Positions 1-10,386 of a DNA stretch of 35,155 bases are shown here, piece after piece. Numbering within the stretch: the first letter of the stretch is position 1; every line of letters starts with the position of its first letter. The translations under genes and the position numbers were made by a program. Source of the stretch: Viridothelium virens (Eukaryota > Ascomycota > Dothideomycetes > Trypetheliales > Trypetheliaceae); assembly GCA_010094025.1 (NCBI GenBank), contig ML991897.1, forward strand, positions 1-35,155. Direction: 5' to 3'. The notes beneath the pieces were generated by a model that ran no database searches, was not told where the DNA came from, and was given only the letters and a program-made list of their open reading frames with translations.

Positions 1-40
1 AAGAATTTCTAAAATTTAGCTATTTGTGTGGGGGCTAGCG

Positions 41-116
41 TATCGTACGATAGTATCGTTATCGTACCGTATCGTACGATAAAAATACCGCCGATACTAT
101 CGGCGATAATCGTACC
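41..116. promoter_or_regulatory. Palindromic cluster of GATA-like sites
   Basis: The 12-bp perfect palindrome TATCGTACGATA occurs at 41-52 and again at 70-81. It is followed by a hairpin at 89-105 (CGCCGATA, one base, TATCGGCG). Reading both strands, at least five matches to the fungal GATA-factor core HGATAR (CGATAA or CGATAG) lie within about 70 bp. The cluster is about 600 bp upstream of the permease start. GATA factors of the AreA type commonly control permeases, so a regulatory role is plausible. It could equally be a local sequence duplication with no function. Confidence 0.4.
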
Positions 117-704
117 GTTGCCCAGTCTGTGTGAGGCAGGAGCTGTGGGTGCACAGGCCAGGCCTTCATGTAGCTAGCTCTAGCTCTAGGTACCTAGCAG
201 CTCCAGAACCAACCATCCATCCTGTTCTCCGGTATTGATCTCAACGTAAGCTATCTGTAGAACATCTACACGAATCCTCTGCAACTAATACAGCCTTCCT
301 TCATATTAAATTCATGCTCCTTGTGAAGAGGCTTCCAGTCTTAGACTCTATCATTGCTTTCTATCGAGATGGATAATACGACACTTTAAAGCGAGAAGAA
401 TGTCTAGCAGCTACTGCACATAAGACGACGACTGACCCGATAAAGGCTTAGGAAGATGCAACTTCCAGGGCACTGCCTTACTTTTCGCTCGAGATCGCTC
501 CGCACATTTCCTGGAGTCGTGCAGCCGCCACACGGAGCATCCCATTCCCAGCAATCTCCAGCCTGCTAGCGACAAGCTTCCCCGGCCTCGCTCCTCTAAC
601 AAATCTCCCTCTTCACGCTCGCGCGTATATACCATGTCGTCCCCCTCACAAGACCTCGTTCCGTCCATATCATCCTCCTTCATGATCCACGTCTCTACTT
701 CATC
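117..704 (+). other. Upstream region of the permease gene
   Basis: No convincing gene is seen here. The stretch between the GATA-like cluster and the permease start is probably promoter and 5' UTR. A pyrimidine-rich run with several CTCTCC/TCTTC tracts lies at about 590-690, which is common just upstream of fungal start codons. Confidence 0.4.
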
Positions 705-2489
705 ATGGACGCTGATGGCAAGTTCGAGTCTGGTACCTTGGTGCAGGACTTGTCAGTGGAATACAGAGACGATGTGCTGCAAGAGACTGGCAAGTACGGG
801 ACAGAGGCCGACAGGCGAGACATGAGGCGGATAAACAAGCGACAGGAGCTGAGGGTACGTTTCGTACAACGCTCACCTGCAAACTCAATGGTGTTGATAA
901 ATTCGAGCGAACCTTCCACTTCTTCACCATCTTTGGTTATGCAGTGATCCTCGGGAATACTTGGGAGTTTGTACTCGTGTATGCGCGCACGCAGCATCTG
1001 CGCCCATTTTGCAGTTCTCGTCTCATTGCATCACAGCACCGGCATCTTCTCTATCACCAACGGCGGCACGGCGGGTACCATCTGGATGTTTGTCATGACC
1101 TGCTTTGGCATGTTCTTCGTCATGCTATCATTGGCCGAAATGGCCTCGATGCGAGCTTTGTGCCCACCTCCTCTCCCATCTGGTCGCTGACTTGTCCAGC
1201 GCTCCTACCGCCGGCGGCCAATATCACTGGGTTTCCGAATTTTCTCCCCCGCGTTACCAAAAACTCTTGAGCTTCTGTGTCGGTAGGCTGCATTGGCTTG
1301 GCGCCTGGTCCGGATGCTGACCCATATAGGCTGGTTCGCTGTCTTGGGATGGCAATCCGCTATGGCGGCAGTCGGCATTGTCGTGGCACAACATGTTCAA
1401 GCCTTAATGGTTCTAAGCAACCCCTCTTACATGATCAAAACCTGGCACGAGGCTCTATTCTCAATTGCTACCGTTACCGTCTGCATCCTTTTTAACATCT
1501 TCCTTGTCCGAAAGCTACCGCTTTTCCAAGGCGTCATTGTCGCCCTCCATGTCTTTGGATTCTTCGCCGTCGTCGTTGTCTTTTGGGTGCTGGGACGCCG
1601 CTCTAATGCAAGGGACGTGTTCACGACCTTTTCCGACAATGGCTGGGGCAGCACTGGGGTATCATGCCTCGTTGGCCTACTCTCTCCGATCGCCACCCTG
1701 ATCGGCGCCGACTCCTCCTGCCATCTCTCTGAAGAGGTTCATAACGCGTCGTGGGTCCTCCCAAGAGCGATGGTCGCCACAGCTTGCGCTAATTACTTCG
1801 CCGCCCTCTTTATGACCATCACCTTCATGTTCTTCCTTGGCGATATAGATGCGGCGCTTGACTCGCCTACCCGCGTGCCGTATATCGAGGTGCTTTATAA
1901 CGTTACTCAATCTAAAGGCGCCACGATCGTCTTCACCTCCCTCCTCATGGTTTTACTCATAGCCTGCATGGTCAACCAAGTCACCGCCACCTCCCGCCAG
2001 CTCTTCGCCTTCGCTCGCGACGGGGGAGTCCCGTTCTATAAATGGCTCTCGTACGTTCGGCCAGGGTGGGACACTCCTATTAACTCCCTCACAGTTACAT
2101 TTCTCGTCTCTGCCGTCCTTTCGCTATTCTGTATCGCTTCTCCTATCGCTCTTAACATCGCCACCTCGTTGAGCCAAACCGGCCTCTTAACCTCGTACAC
2201 AATCGCAAATGGCTGTACCCTCGCGAAGCGCATCAGGAGAGAGCCGTTCCCGCCGTCGCAGTTCAGCCTTCGGAGGAACGGGGGTTTTGTGGTCAACGTT
2301 ATAGCTATGTGCTTCTTGTGCATCGCAAACGTATTCATATTCTTCCCGGCTGCGCCGAATGCGACTGCTGAGACGATGAACTGGAGCATTGTCATTTACG
2401 GGGGCACTGCCATTTTCATGCTAATATACTATGCCGCTCGAGCGAGGCATGTCTATGACGGGCCCGTGACGCAAATCATAAAGGATTAA
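705..2489 (+). CDS. APC-superfamily amino-acid/GABA-type permease
   Basis: Polytopic plasma-membrane permease of the fungal amino-acid/choline/GABA (AA_permease_2) type, about 525 residues. It probably imports an amino acid, amine or choline; the substrate cannot be read from sequence. Exons proposed: 705-854, 908-978, 1037-1150, 1200-1282 and 1330-2489. Introns are 855-907 (GTACGT..GAG), 979-1036 (GTATGC..ACAG), 1151-1199 and 1283-1329 (GTAGGC..ATAG). The third intron has either a GC donor at 1151, which restores the family pattern ..EMAS-I-APTAGGQYHWVSEF.., or a 40-bp intron with a weak GTGCCC donor at 1160 that adds three residues. Family landmarks are the NGGTAG segment, APTAGGQYHWVSEF, the AD..CHLSEEVHNAS loop, TATSRQLFAFARDGGVP and about 12 hydrophobic segments. 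The start at 705 gives the short acidic N-terminus usual in this family. The C-terminus is complete. Confidence 0.88.
1151..1199 (+). other. Probable GC-AG intron in permease
   Basis: Removing 1151-1199 (donor GCGAGC, acceptor TCCAG, branch-like GCTGAC) rejoins the family-conserved junction without extra residues and gives a 49-bp intron of normal size. The only GT alternative starts at 1160 and yields a 40-bp intron and a three-residue insertion. The choice is an inference from family pattern. Confidence 0.5.
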
Positions 2490-3304
2490 TAATGAACTAG
2501 AGTTGGCAAGTCCACGGGCGCATGTTTAAAAGGCGGAAAACCTAGACGAGTATACTTGACTGCTAAAATGCCTGGATTTTATGATGTGAGACGTGGCAAG
2601 GATAGCGCATGAATCATTGCGATGTCTACTAGTTCGTTCTGCTTTTAACTTTCCATCCCTAATCTTCTAGGACGACGGGATGGCGGCACGGAATACGTTT
2701 GCAACCCGAGAGGAGGTATATGACATCACCAATCTGATATATTTATAAATAAGAATACATTCTATGGTTCATGGGTTATCCAACTATATATTAAAATATA
2801 AACAATTTGATATATGTGAATGCTTATCATTGTAGTAGCTAGGACTAACATAAAAGATTATTTGCCAGAACTAATTTGGTATACAATGATTTCAAATGTC
2901 ATTGTTCCTCATTTGGGTTTGATAGTCTGGGCGAGCTAAACTAGCAACGACTCTAGAATGATTAATTTAAGACATCTTGGGTAGGTAGACAAGATAGGAG
3001 TGATAACCCACTACCGAGAGAAGGATCTGTGAGGTAGGGATGGCATGGTATAGGGCCGCTCAACTAGGCCACTGAATTGCTCAGGCTTCAAGACGAAGAT
3101 ATACGCGACCAATACTCCATTCAACACAGTACGTAGTCGAAGCCGACAGGTCCGCCCCTAAGAACACAGCCAAGACCTCAGCATCCGGCTATTTATGGTA
3201 CGGAGAGCGAGTTCTTACATCACATCGTGACCTGCTCTTCTCAACCTATCTGCAGAACAAGGTCCCTTTTCTTTCTCGCCCATGACAACCACACCAACCT
3301 ACCT
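2490..3304. other. Intergenic region, no gene seen
   Basis: This is the 3' flank of the permease. An AT-rich stretch lies at about 2735-2880 and no open frame with recognisable family features is present. The right part runs up to the first 171-bp foldback element. Confidence 0.5.
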
Positions 3305-3306
3305 TA

Positions 3307-3477
3307 CCGCGACCTGGGGGTTCCTCAACTGGTAATTAATAAAATGTTGCCTCAGTTTGACTGTTATGACCGCGCTGGCCCATGTTTAGGCGGCGTTAAC
3401 ATGGGCTAACAAGGTCACAACAGTAAAGACGAAATAGCATTGTATTGATTACCAGTTGAAGAACCCCCCAGCCGCGG
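3307..3477. mobile_element. MITE copy 1, 171 bp foldback element
   Basis: Both ends carry the same inverted sequence: the left end reads CCGCGACCTGGGGGTTCCTC and the reverse complement of the right end reads CCGCGGCTGGGGGGTTCTTC. Pairing continues inward through CAACTGGTAAT and GTTATGACC to a central GGCCCATGTT/AACATGGGC loop, so almost the whole element is one hairpin. TA dinucleotides flank it at 3305-3306 and 3478-3479, as expected of Tc1/mariner-type MITEs. There is no coding capacity. A second 171-bp copy lies at 7334-7504. The right end is only about 20 bp from the NLR stop codon, so it probably lies in that gene's 3' UTR. Confidence 0.88.
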
Positions 3478-3497
3478 TAGGGCAGGATTGACCTCAT

Positions 3498-6400
3498 TCA
3501 GATTCGAATCCACCATATCTTCTCAAAGGACACGTCGTTGCTTCCAAGGACCCACTCTCCCACTGTCGATGTGCGTGACCACCTCTTAGCATCTGAAACG
3601 TCCATCTTGGGTAAGTCGTTCGCACTAAGTACAGTGGCCGTGAAAAAAAGGGATAACCGGAGGCTCTCCGTGTCGATTCGCGGGATTTTAGATACAGATA
3701 TACTCTGCCAAAATTTCCTGGTAAGGTTTAGGCTCATGCCCCATGATTTGTGCAGCGGTTGATGTTTTCTGTCCCATAAAGCCAGGAGATCCTGCTTGCT
3801 CGGGGGATCCCACACCTCGAAGAGTTGTCCAAGATCAAAATAGAGTGGTCCGACGATTTCGGAGTGCTTGCCTGGACTCCTGCCGTCGGGCTTCTCCTTT
3901 GGGAAGACGATCTGATATCCGACGAATACCACGGTTGGGTCCGCTCCGAACTCGAGGTAATGCTCTATAGACTTGCATACGGCTTCGATCCCGGCCAAGT
4001 AGTCCTCCGGTATCTTGTGGCGGCTCTGGAGCCAGGTAGCCGCGAGTCGGAGGAACATGGTCCACGTCGTCTGGTGGTCTTCAAAGAAACGCGGAAAAGG
4101 CGGCATCACGGGAACACAACGGGGAAGGTCTGACAGCGGCCAGTTTGGAGAGATGCCCTGCTCTAGCAGTGATTCCTCCAGCGCGTGCTTTACGGCCAGG
4201 TCCATTGCCCTAATCCGAGTGCCGACCGACGCCAAGAGCAGAAGGTCGATCCTCGCTGACGGACGCAGTAGTTCAGGACATTGCGAAACCCTGTCCAGAA
4301 CGAATCGCCTCGCACCAAATAGGGTGCACAGGCCAAGCCACGCCCATCCCTGGGCCTCGACGGCATTGCTGTCAGACAGGAATTTGATGGCCATTTGTTC
4401 GCACCCCAATTCACCGAGAAAGACGGACACTTTAGGGGCCGGTGTCGTGGGTAGGCAAGTACTCAGCTTCATTAGCAATTCAGATGCGGCCTCAAGTTCT
4501 CTTAGATACCGACACGATGCCTCGGTCTCTGTCTGACTGGTCATCATGAGGATTGGCATGGCGAACTTCTCTAGGAGCCAGAAGTAGGAGCCGAAGGCGA
4601 CCTCCTTGTCCCATGCATTAAATCGCGAGGAATTCTCTTCCGGCTCTGCGCGCTGGTCCGTCTCTACCAGTCTGTACGAGCCCTTCAGTAGTCTTAGGGA
4701 AGCCATGCACATAAACTTTGCCGGGTCGAAGGACGGGCCAGCAGTCTGTTTTAAGTCTGCCCTCACGTCGTGCATGGTTACGAACTCGTAGACTGACCGG
4801 TGGATGAAATTCAGGCGCGCCAGTTTGTTACTAACAAACGCTGAGCGCTTGGATATTTGGATGAGCCCCTTACAGCGGCTGTTCAGGCGGTCCTGCATAG
4901 TGTGCGTCATCCTTCCCACGTCCTCCCCCGTTATAGGGAGGCCGAGCTCCGCGGAGTAAAGCAGCTCGGCGTTGTAGTGGGGGTCAGAAAGCTCGTCGAT
5001 GACCGCGTGTACGACGACAAGGCGATTTATATCCCGGAAGGAGAGCTCGCTCGTCAAAATTAAGAACGTACGGGCAGCACGCATACGGTCCGGTCTGCGT
5101 ATTGAGGTCAGCAACTTGCGGAACAAGGTTTCCAGGCCTTCAGGTAGCTGATCGAGCTCCTCCTCTAGCTGCGAGATTGAATAGCTGTTGCCCATGCCGG
5201 TTAGCAACTCACGCATCACTAGGCGCACCCAGAGAAACACACCCTCCGCCTTGTTGACCAGGGACTCGACAAGGCGTGCGTAGCGCTTGTCATGCGCGCA
5301 CACGCTGAGGAACCGCTCATCGCGCTCGAACTCATCCTCGACAAACTTCTGGATGTCCTGTCTGGTCAGCCCATGGAGTGGAAGAAGCTGACTCGGGTGT
5401 GTGAAGGTATGAATAAACTCGTTATGCGGACGGCTAGATACGCAGATCTTAAGGTCATCAACGTCTGACCATATTTGCAAGCTGCGCGCTAGCTTCCAGT
5501 GATCGCCGTCGTACTCGTCCAAACCATCGATGAAGAAGCAGACTTTGTGCTTCTCGAAGACCGTCTTGCTCCTGATCAGCAACTCGAACGCGGCAACGAG
5601 TTCCGAGGTCGAAAAGGGCCTATCCGGTAATCTATCGTTTTTGGGGTTGAAGTCGGTATCCCAGCAGTGCGGGAAAACCTCTCTCATGAGGCCGGGGCAT
5701 TCCCGGAGCATCTCCCACAAGATGCTGCGGTACAGGCCCTCTAGAGACCGTTGTATGGGGGACCCCGAAGCCCAAAAGAAGAATTGGCTGAAGACTAGCC
5801 TCTTGCCACCTGCCCATTTCCGCAATTGCTCCTTCGTGTGGGCCTCCTCGGAGAGGAATTTCATGAGCGTGCTCTTGCCTGATCCCAGCTTTCCGATGAT
5901 GTGAAAGACGCCGCTACCTGAGTTTAGCCAACACAAAAATTTGAGCCGAGTCTTCTTTCTCTCCTCACGCTCTTGTTCCTCAACTTCTCGCTGACTTGCG
6001 TCATCTTTGGGGGCTTCAGAGGCTTCAGAGGATTTTGGAAAATCAGACCCGTCCTTGGGACTCAGTTCCGACGGAGACGACTCCGGTTTGAGGGGGTCGT
6101 CCAGGCCATGCTTCGATCCAAGGGCTTCAGTCTTTGGAACTTTGCTCGAAGTTTTCTCATCTCTGGCGTCTTTGTCTGGATTCTCATCCGAAGGATCACA
6201 TAAAAGCCATCGAAAGGTCTTGGCATGGGCGTCTTCAATAGACAGCTCTCGGTCATGCATCTCGTCGAAACTCAACTTATTCAAGATCCAGTCCTCCCTT
6301 GAGATCGTAGCGGTTACCTGCGTAACTCTCAAGAGCATGTTATGGACCTCGACGAGAGATGCTCTCCTGGCTCCTGGCATCCGGACCGGTTCTATCGTGT

Positions 6401-7052
6401 TCTCAGGCCCGACTTGGTTTTCGACTTCATCGAGTCTCAACTTTTTAACAAGTGCGAGAACTTTCCCTCTTAGTTCCTGTAGCTCTTTCCGCGACTGCAA
6501 AGCCGATGCTTCATTCGTCTTCATGCTTTGCTGGAGAAGCTTATACATCGAAGACGTATCCTCGCTACTCTATTAGTTGGTCTACACAATCGTGACAGCG
6601 CGTTAATTGTACCATCCAAGTACTCACCTCATCATCACGACTATCCTGTCCAAGATTTGCCTACGATATCTACCGATCCGCTTCTCCAGAGACTCTAAGT
6701 TGCCCTTCTCGCGCATGGCTCGCCAGGCCACGTGAAAGCTCTCCGACTTGGACATCGGCTTTTTCGTCTGTAGCCTCTCCAAAGCTCGGATGAGATCCTC
6801 TGACAGCTTGCGGCACTTGTTGACTAAATTGATGAGCGCGGCTTCGTCGTCAGTCACGGCCGGCCCGGCACTGGAGCCCAGGCGACGCGTTACGGCGTGC
6901 ACGTCTTCGATCACATTCGCCAGGTCAGCGTGTTCATCCGTCATCCTGGCGGTTGACAAGTAAATCTCATATGCTTTAGAGACTAGCTTGGAGGTGAACT
7001 CCACGAAGGCGATAATGTTTCCGGCGACCCCCATGGCGCTAAGCGGATCCAT
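3498..7052 (-). CDS. STAND/NLR-type NTPase with NACHT domain (DUF7791-like)
   Basis: Cytosolic signal-transducing NTPase of the fungal NLR class, about 1163 residues in two exons. Exon 1 is 7052-6628. The intron begins with GTGAGT at 6627 and ends at 6565 (TAG) or 6568 (GAG). Exon 2 runs from there to 3498. The N-terminus starts MDPLSAMGVAGNIIAFVEF, the usual opening of fungal STAND N-terminal helical domains. A predicted acidic, disordered insertion (about residues 265-345) precedes the NACHT core. That core has Walker A GKLGSGKST near residue 366, Walker B FFIDGLDE near 488 and a VSSRP sensor-like motif near 518. The C-terminal half is helical with no WD40, ankyrin or TPR repeats, as in DUF7791-type proteins. 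Known relatives act in heterokaryon incompatibility or non-self sensing, so that role is an inference here. The gene is bracketed by two MITEs. Confidence 0.87.
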
Positions 7053-7333
7053 GGCGAGGGAATGAATATTTAGGCGAAATCAGGGGAACACAATTCTTTA
7101 CTCCCTTTAACCGCTGTCTTCTCGCATTTAAATACGCATACATGTAGAAAATCGTTCAAGATGAACCTGACACGCAAGGCTTTGGGCAGGTCGGTAAGGA
7201 CGACGACTCAATTGCGGCTGAGTCAGGCCTAGGGACAGTACCTAATCTTACCGCACAGTATCCCCGCGTCCGAGCAAATCAGCCTGGCCAATCACTTTAG
7301 ATCCATTCAGCCTCCTTCGAGCAAAGTACCCTA
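7053..7333 (-). promoter_or_regulatory. NLR upstream region
   Basis: About 280 bp lie between the NLR start codon and MITE copy 2, so the core promoter must lie here or reach into the MITE. I see no sharply defined element. Confidence 0.3.
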
Positions 7334-7504
7334 TCGCGGTTGAGGGGTTCCTCAACTGGTAATTAATAAAATGTTATTTTAACTTTGCTGTTGTGACCTT
7401 ATTGGCCCATATTAACACCACCTTAATATGGGCCAACATTTTTATAACAGTTAAACCGAGCTAATACTGTATTGACTATCAATTGAGGAAGCCCTCCACC
7501 ACAA
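7334..7504. mobile_element. MITE copy 2, 171 bp foldback element
   Basis: Same family and same length as the element at 3307-3477. The left end TCGCGGTTGAGGGGTTCCTC matches the reverse complement of the right end, TTGTGGTGGAGGGCTTCCTC, and the run CTCAACTGGTAATTAATAAA is identical to copy 1. The centre holds GGCCCATATTAA/TTAATATGGGCC around a short loop. TA flanks it at 7332-7333 and 7505-7506. Internal bases differ from copy 1 mostly by C/T and G/A changes, so the copies are not recent twins. Confidence 0.88.
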
Positions 7505-7506
7505 TA

Positions 7507-8236
7507 AGGTACCTACATGTATGGATTTTATTAGGTAGTTTCTTTAATCAGATACACTTGGTGACTAGATTCTGGTAAAGAGGTTAGCTTCACGATAATA
7601 TCATAGCTTTACTGAGGTGACCTCCATCTAGTAATCTTCCAGGGTGGGATACATTGGCATCTCGTATAAATTCAGGAGCTCTTCCAGAGCTACAAATTGT
7701 AGAGCTGTCATATTGTATTGAAGGAATAGAGTCCCCACGCGGACAGCTTTGTCTACAAATGTTGAACAACAGGCATGCGAGTAATCTGTACCCGATGTTC
7801 CAGCTACCAGATGTCAGATCTCAAGCCTGGAAACATCTCAGAACGTGAGGATATCGAAATCTGTGTTGTATTTTCTGTCTAATCTATCTTTGGTGTGGAG
7901 GGGTGAAAAGGCAGCGGGGAATGCTAGATCAAATACGCTAGGCCTAACTAGGATGATATTAGCTGTTATTGGATGGTCCTCCCGAAGGCTGAGCATACAG
8001 TATCACATTGCTCTTATTAGAACACTGCACCATTGTTTCGAACACTCAGGAAAGTGGTTCAAACCTTATTCTCGCAATCTCCACCCCGCGACTGCTCCCA
8101 CATCCGATTGCTCGTTGATTCATTTTGAGGATATAGAACTTTTCGCCATTGCGTAGCTGCATTAGCTCAATCCGGACCAGCCACTAAGAGTCCTTCCCGC
8201 ACCTTCATAGATACCTCTAGAGTAGTCGCGCCTAGC
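7507..8236. other. Intergenic, unassigned short frames
   Basis: Two overlapping forward open frames, 7654-7848 and 7845-8156, are present but I recognise no domain and see no convincing intron joining them. They might be a remnant of a longer gene. The last 100 bp serve as upstream region for the gene at 8237. Confidence 0.35.
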
Positions 8237-9884
8237 ATGTCATACACCCCACCAGTTGCGAAAGACGGCTTCGCCTTTGCAAACGATACTTTCTTCGCTG
8301 AAGCAACTGGACATCATCGCCATCGCCGTGCCGCCCTTTCGGAGCTTCAGCAGCTATTCCACCCTTCATCCTCTACTGCTCGAACCTCTGCGGACAAGGA
8401 GCCAGTCGGCCACTGGTACGAAGCACAGCTCCTGCATTATGGCTTGCCGCCGTCAAGAAGCAAGGCAGTTGCGAAGACGAGGCTGTTGGATGCAGTAAAT
8501 AAGGGGTCATTGAGTGTTCCAGAGCATATTCGAAAACTTGAGGGGGAGTTAAGGAAGGAATGGCTGAAGAACGAGAGAGTCGCAAGGAAGACGGCGAAGG
8601 AGCAGAAGACAGGCGTTGTTCAGAGTGATGCGAAGGTTGACAAAGGTGAGCCTGGCCGTGGAAAGGATGCCGCCATGCGCAAGAGGAAGAGGGATGCGGA
8701 TGAAGATGCGCATGGCAGGGCTTTGAACATCAACGTGTCGGTGAATCTTGGGTCGAACGGGCTGCCGGCACGCGAGAGCGCGAGAGCGCTGAGACCAAAG
8801 CAGACTGCGAGACGAGGTGGATTGAAAGCTGCGGATACTGAGTCTCGAAAAGCGCCAGGTAGGCCGAAGCAGACTGCTCGGCGGGGTGGATCAGGTGTTG
8901 CAGAAACGGGGCCTGGAAGGAACACGACCATTCCCAAACAGACTGCGAGATATTCTGGACCGCCTCGTGGTGCTGCTTCTGCCCGAGGAAGAGCGACTTC
9001 AACTTCAAGACGATCAGGAGGTACGACATGCACGCAGCACACGGGTAGCACCCCGAGAAGTTCACAAGATAACCCATCATCCGGGTCGCCACGAGGTCGA
9101 CAAACTGCACGACGTAGCCGTCCTTTTAGTGGACTCCGAGCCAGAGGTGTATCCAATGCTACCCGGGTGAAGAATGAAACTGATCCTGAAGTCGAGATCA
9201 AAGAGGAAGACTACTTCAAGGACGAAGATTCAGATGTCGACAACTACGAGGGGTACCACGATTCTGTAAGTCAACCCAATACTGCAATTATGTATTGTTG
9301 AATTGTCAAGATCGTGAACATCGTCAAGGTTGGGACTGACTTTCCTGTGTGTTCCCCAGGACGACCACTCCGAAGGAGAAAACGACATCGACCAAAGCCC
9401 ATCGACCCAGCTCGGTCCCCTCGGCCTAATCAACGGCATGTATGCGATAGATTCAAATGACTTGGACGAATGGCCAGACATGTACGACGCTGACGACTTC
9501 TCCCTAATACTCTGCCTCGAAGGCAACACCATCTGGGGCGCCTACGATTTCGGCATGCACAGCGGTATCCTCTATCTCGACTCGCGCCCTTGGACTGCTT
9601 CATGGGATGAACTGCCCTTCTTCTGGCGCGGTTGCGAAAACAGCGAGGGACAGATGTCCTTTGGACCGAGCAATCACGGCTGGATACGCTTTCTTGGGAA
9701 CGGCCAGATTGAGGGTATGATCAACTGTTATGGGGACGCGAGGTTTAGTGGGCAAAGAGTGAGTGGGAATGGAGAGACGAGGGCGCCGAGGGATGCGAGG
9801 AGTATGCGGAGTGAGTGGGAAGGCTACAATCAGAGAGAGTATGATAGAGCGAGTAGGGCGAGGTGGGGCGGGAGTGGTTGGTGA
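8237..9884 (+). CDS. Uncharacterised protein with SAP-like N-terminus and repeated KQTAR motifs
   Basis: Two exons, 8237-9265 and 9360-9884, joined by a clean phase-0 intron (GTAAGT..CCCCAG), giving 517 residues. Residues about 57-115 resemble a SAP-like helical segment (WYEAQLLHYGLPPSRSKAVAKTRL, LSVPEHIRKLE). A very basic region follows (RKRKRD near 148-153, a plausible nuclear signal). A disordered Arg/Gly/Ser-rich stretch (about 178-300) contains KQTAR at 188, 211 and 234, exactly 23 residues apart, and RQTAR at 288. KQTAR equals histone H3 residues 4-8. An acidic patch (about 315-355) comes next. The C-terminal globular part (about 370-517) holds ENSEGQMSFGP and IEGMINCYGDARFSG, which I associate with fungal proteins of unknown function. 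A nuclear or chromatin role is an inference only. Confidence 0.8.
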
Positions 9885-10020
9885 ATGAAATGACGTTTAA
9901 AGCTTGCTAAGTGTGGCTAAGCCACAATTAAGGCTACTGACTCAGCGCTCAAGTTACGTCTCCGGGTAACTCACGCCCAAAAGCAGAAATGGACTCCATG
10001 TGAGGTTGCTTTGTCCTTGA
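9885..10020. other. Intergenic, no gene seen
   Basis: This is the 3' flank of the KQTAR gene. It ends at an in-frame TGA (10018-10020) that immediately precedes the dehydrogenase fragment. Confidence 0.4.
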
Positions 10021-10386
10021 TTATATTACGCTATTCAACTTGCCGTCACCGCCAGCCATGAAGTCATTTCAACTGCGTCACCAAAGAACTTCAAGTACGT
10101 CAAGCAGCTGGGCGCGGTGGGGGTGCTGGATTACCAAGGCACTACCGTTGGCGACGACTTGTGGAAAGCCTTCAAGGGGAAGAAGATTGCGGGTGTACCA
10201 AACTGTATTGGAGGTGCCGGTTGGAAATTTTGCATGGACGTCGTGCACAAAACCTCAGAGGCCAAGTGCATATCAACGACGAAGCGCGGCTTCTCGGACC
10301 CATCTCCAGGCCCTGAATGTAGAGAATATGACTGGGAGACAGGTTATAAATGCTGTCACCACGACAAGACAGTATACGAAGTGTAA
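10021..10386 (+). pseudogene. Fragment of MDR-family (zinc-binding ADH/enoyl reductase-like) dehydrogenase
   Basis: The frame starting after the TGA at 10018 reads YAIQLAV..HEVISTASPKNFKYVKQLGA and then VLDYQGTTVGDDLWKAFKGKKIAG. This is the middle of the NAD(P)-binding Rossmann domain of fungal zinc-binding alcohol dehydrogenase / quinone-oxidoreductase-like (MDR) proteins. It continues through VVHKT and ISTTKRGF. The catalytic N-terminal half, the GSSSVG nucleotide-binding glycine motif and the normal C-terminus are missing. After about 10300 the similarity fades and the frame stops at 10384-10386. No start codon or upstream exon is visible. It is most likely a relic of a once full-length gene of about 350 residues. 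Confidence 0.7.

Noticed and set aside
4015-4536. Long forward frames opposite the first NLR
   Set aside because: They are antisense to a clear NACHT-protein coding sequence and show no family features.
3305-7506. Composite transposon carrying the NLR
   Set aside because: The MITEs are non-autonomous, each has its own TA duplication and the copies have diverged, so independent insertions are the simpler explanation.
7654-8156. Two forward frames between MITE copy 2 and the KQTAR gene
   Set aside because: No recognised domain and no clean junction between them; left as unassigned.
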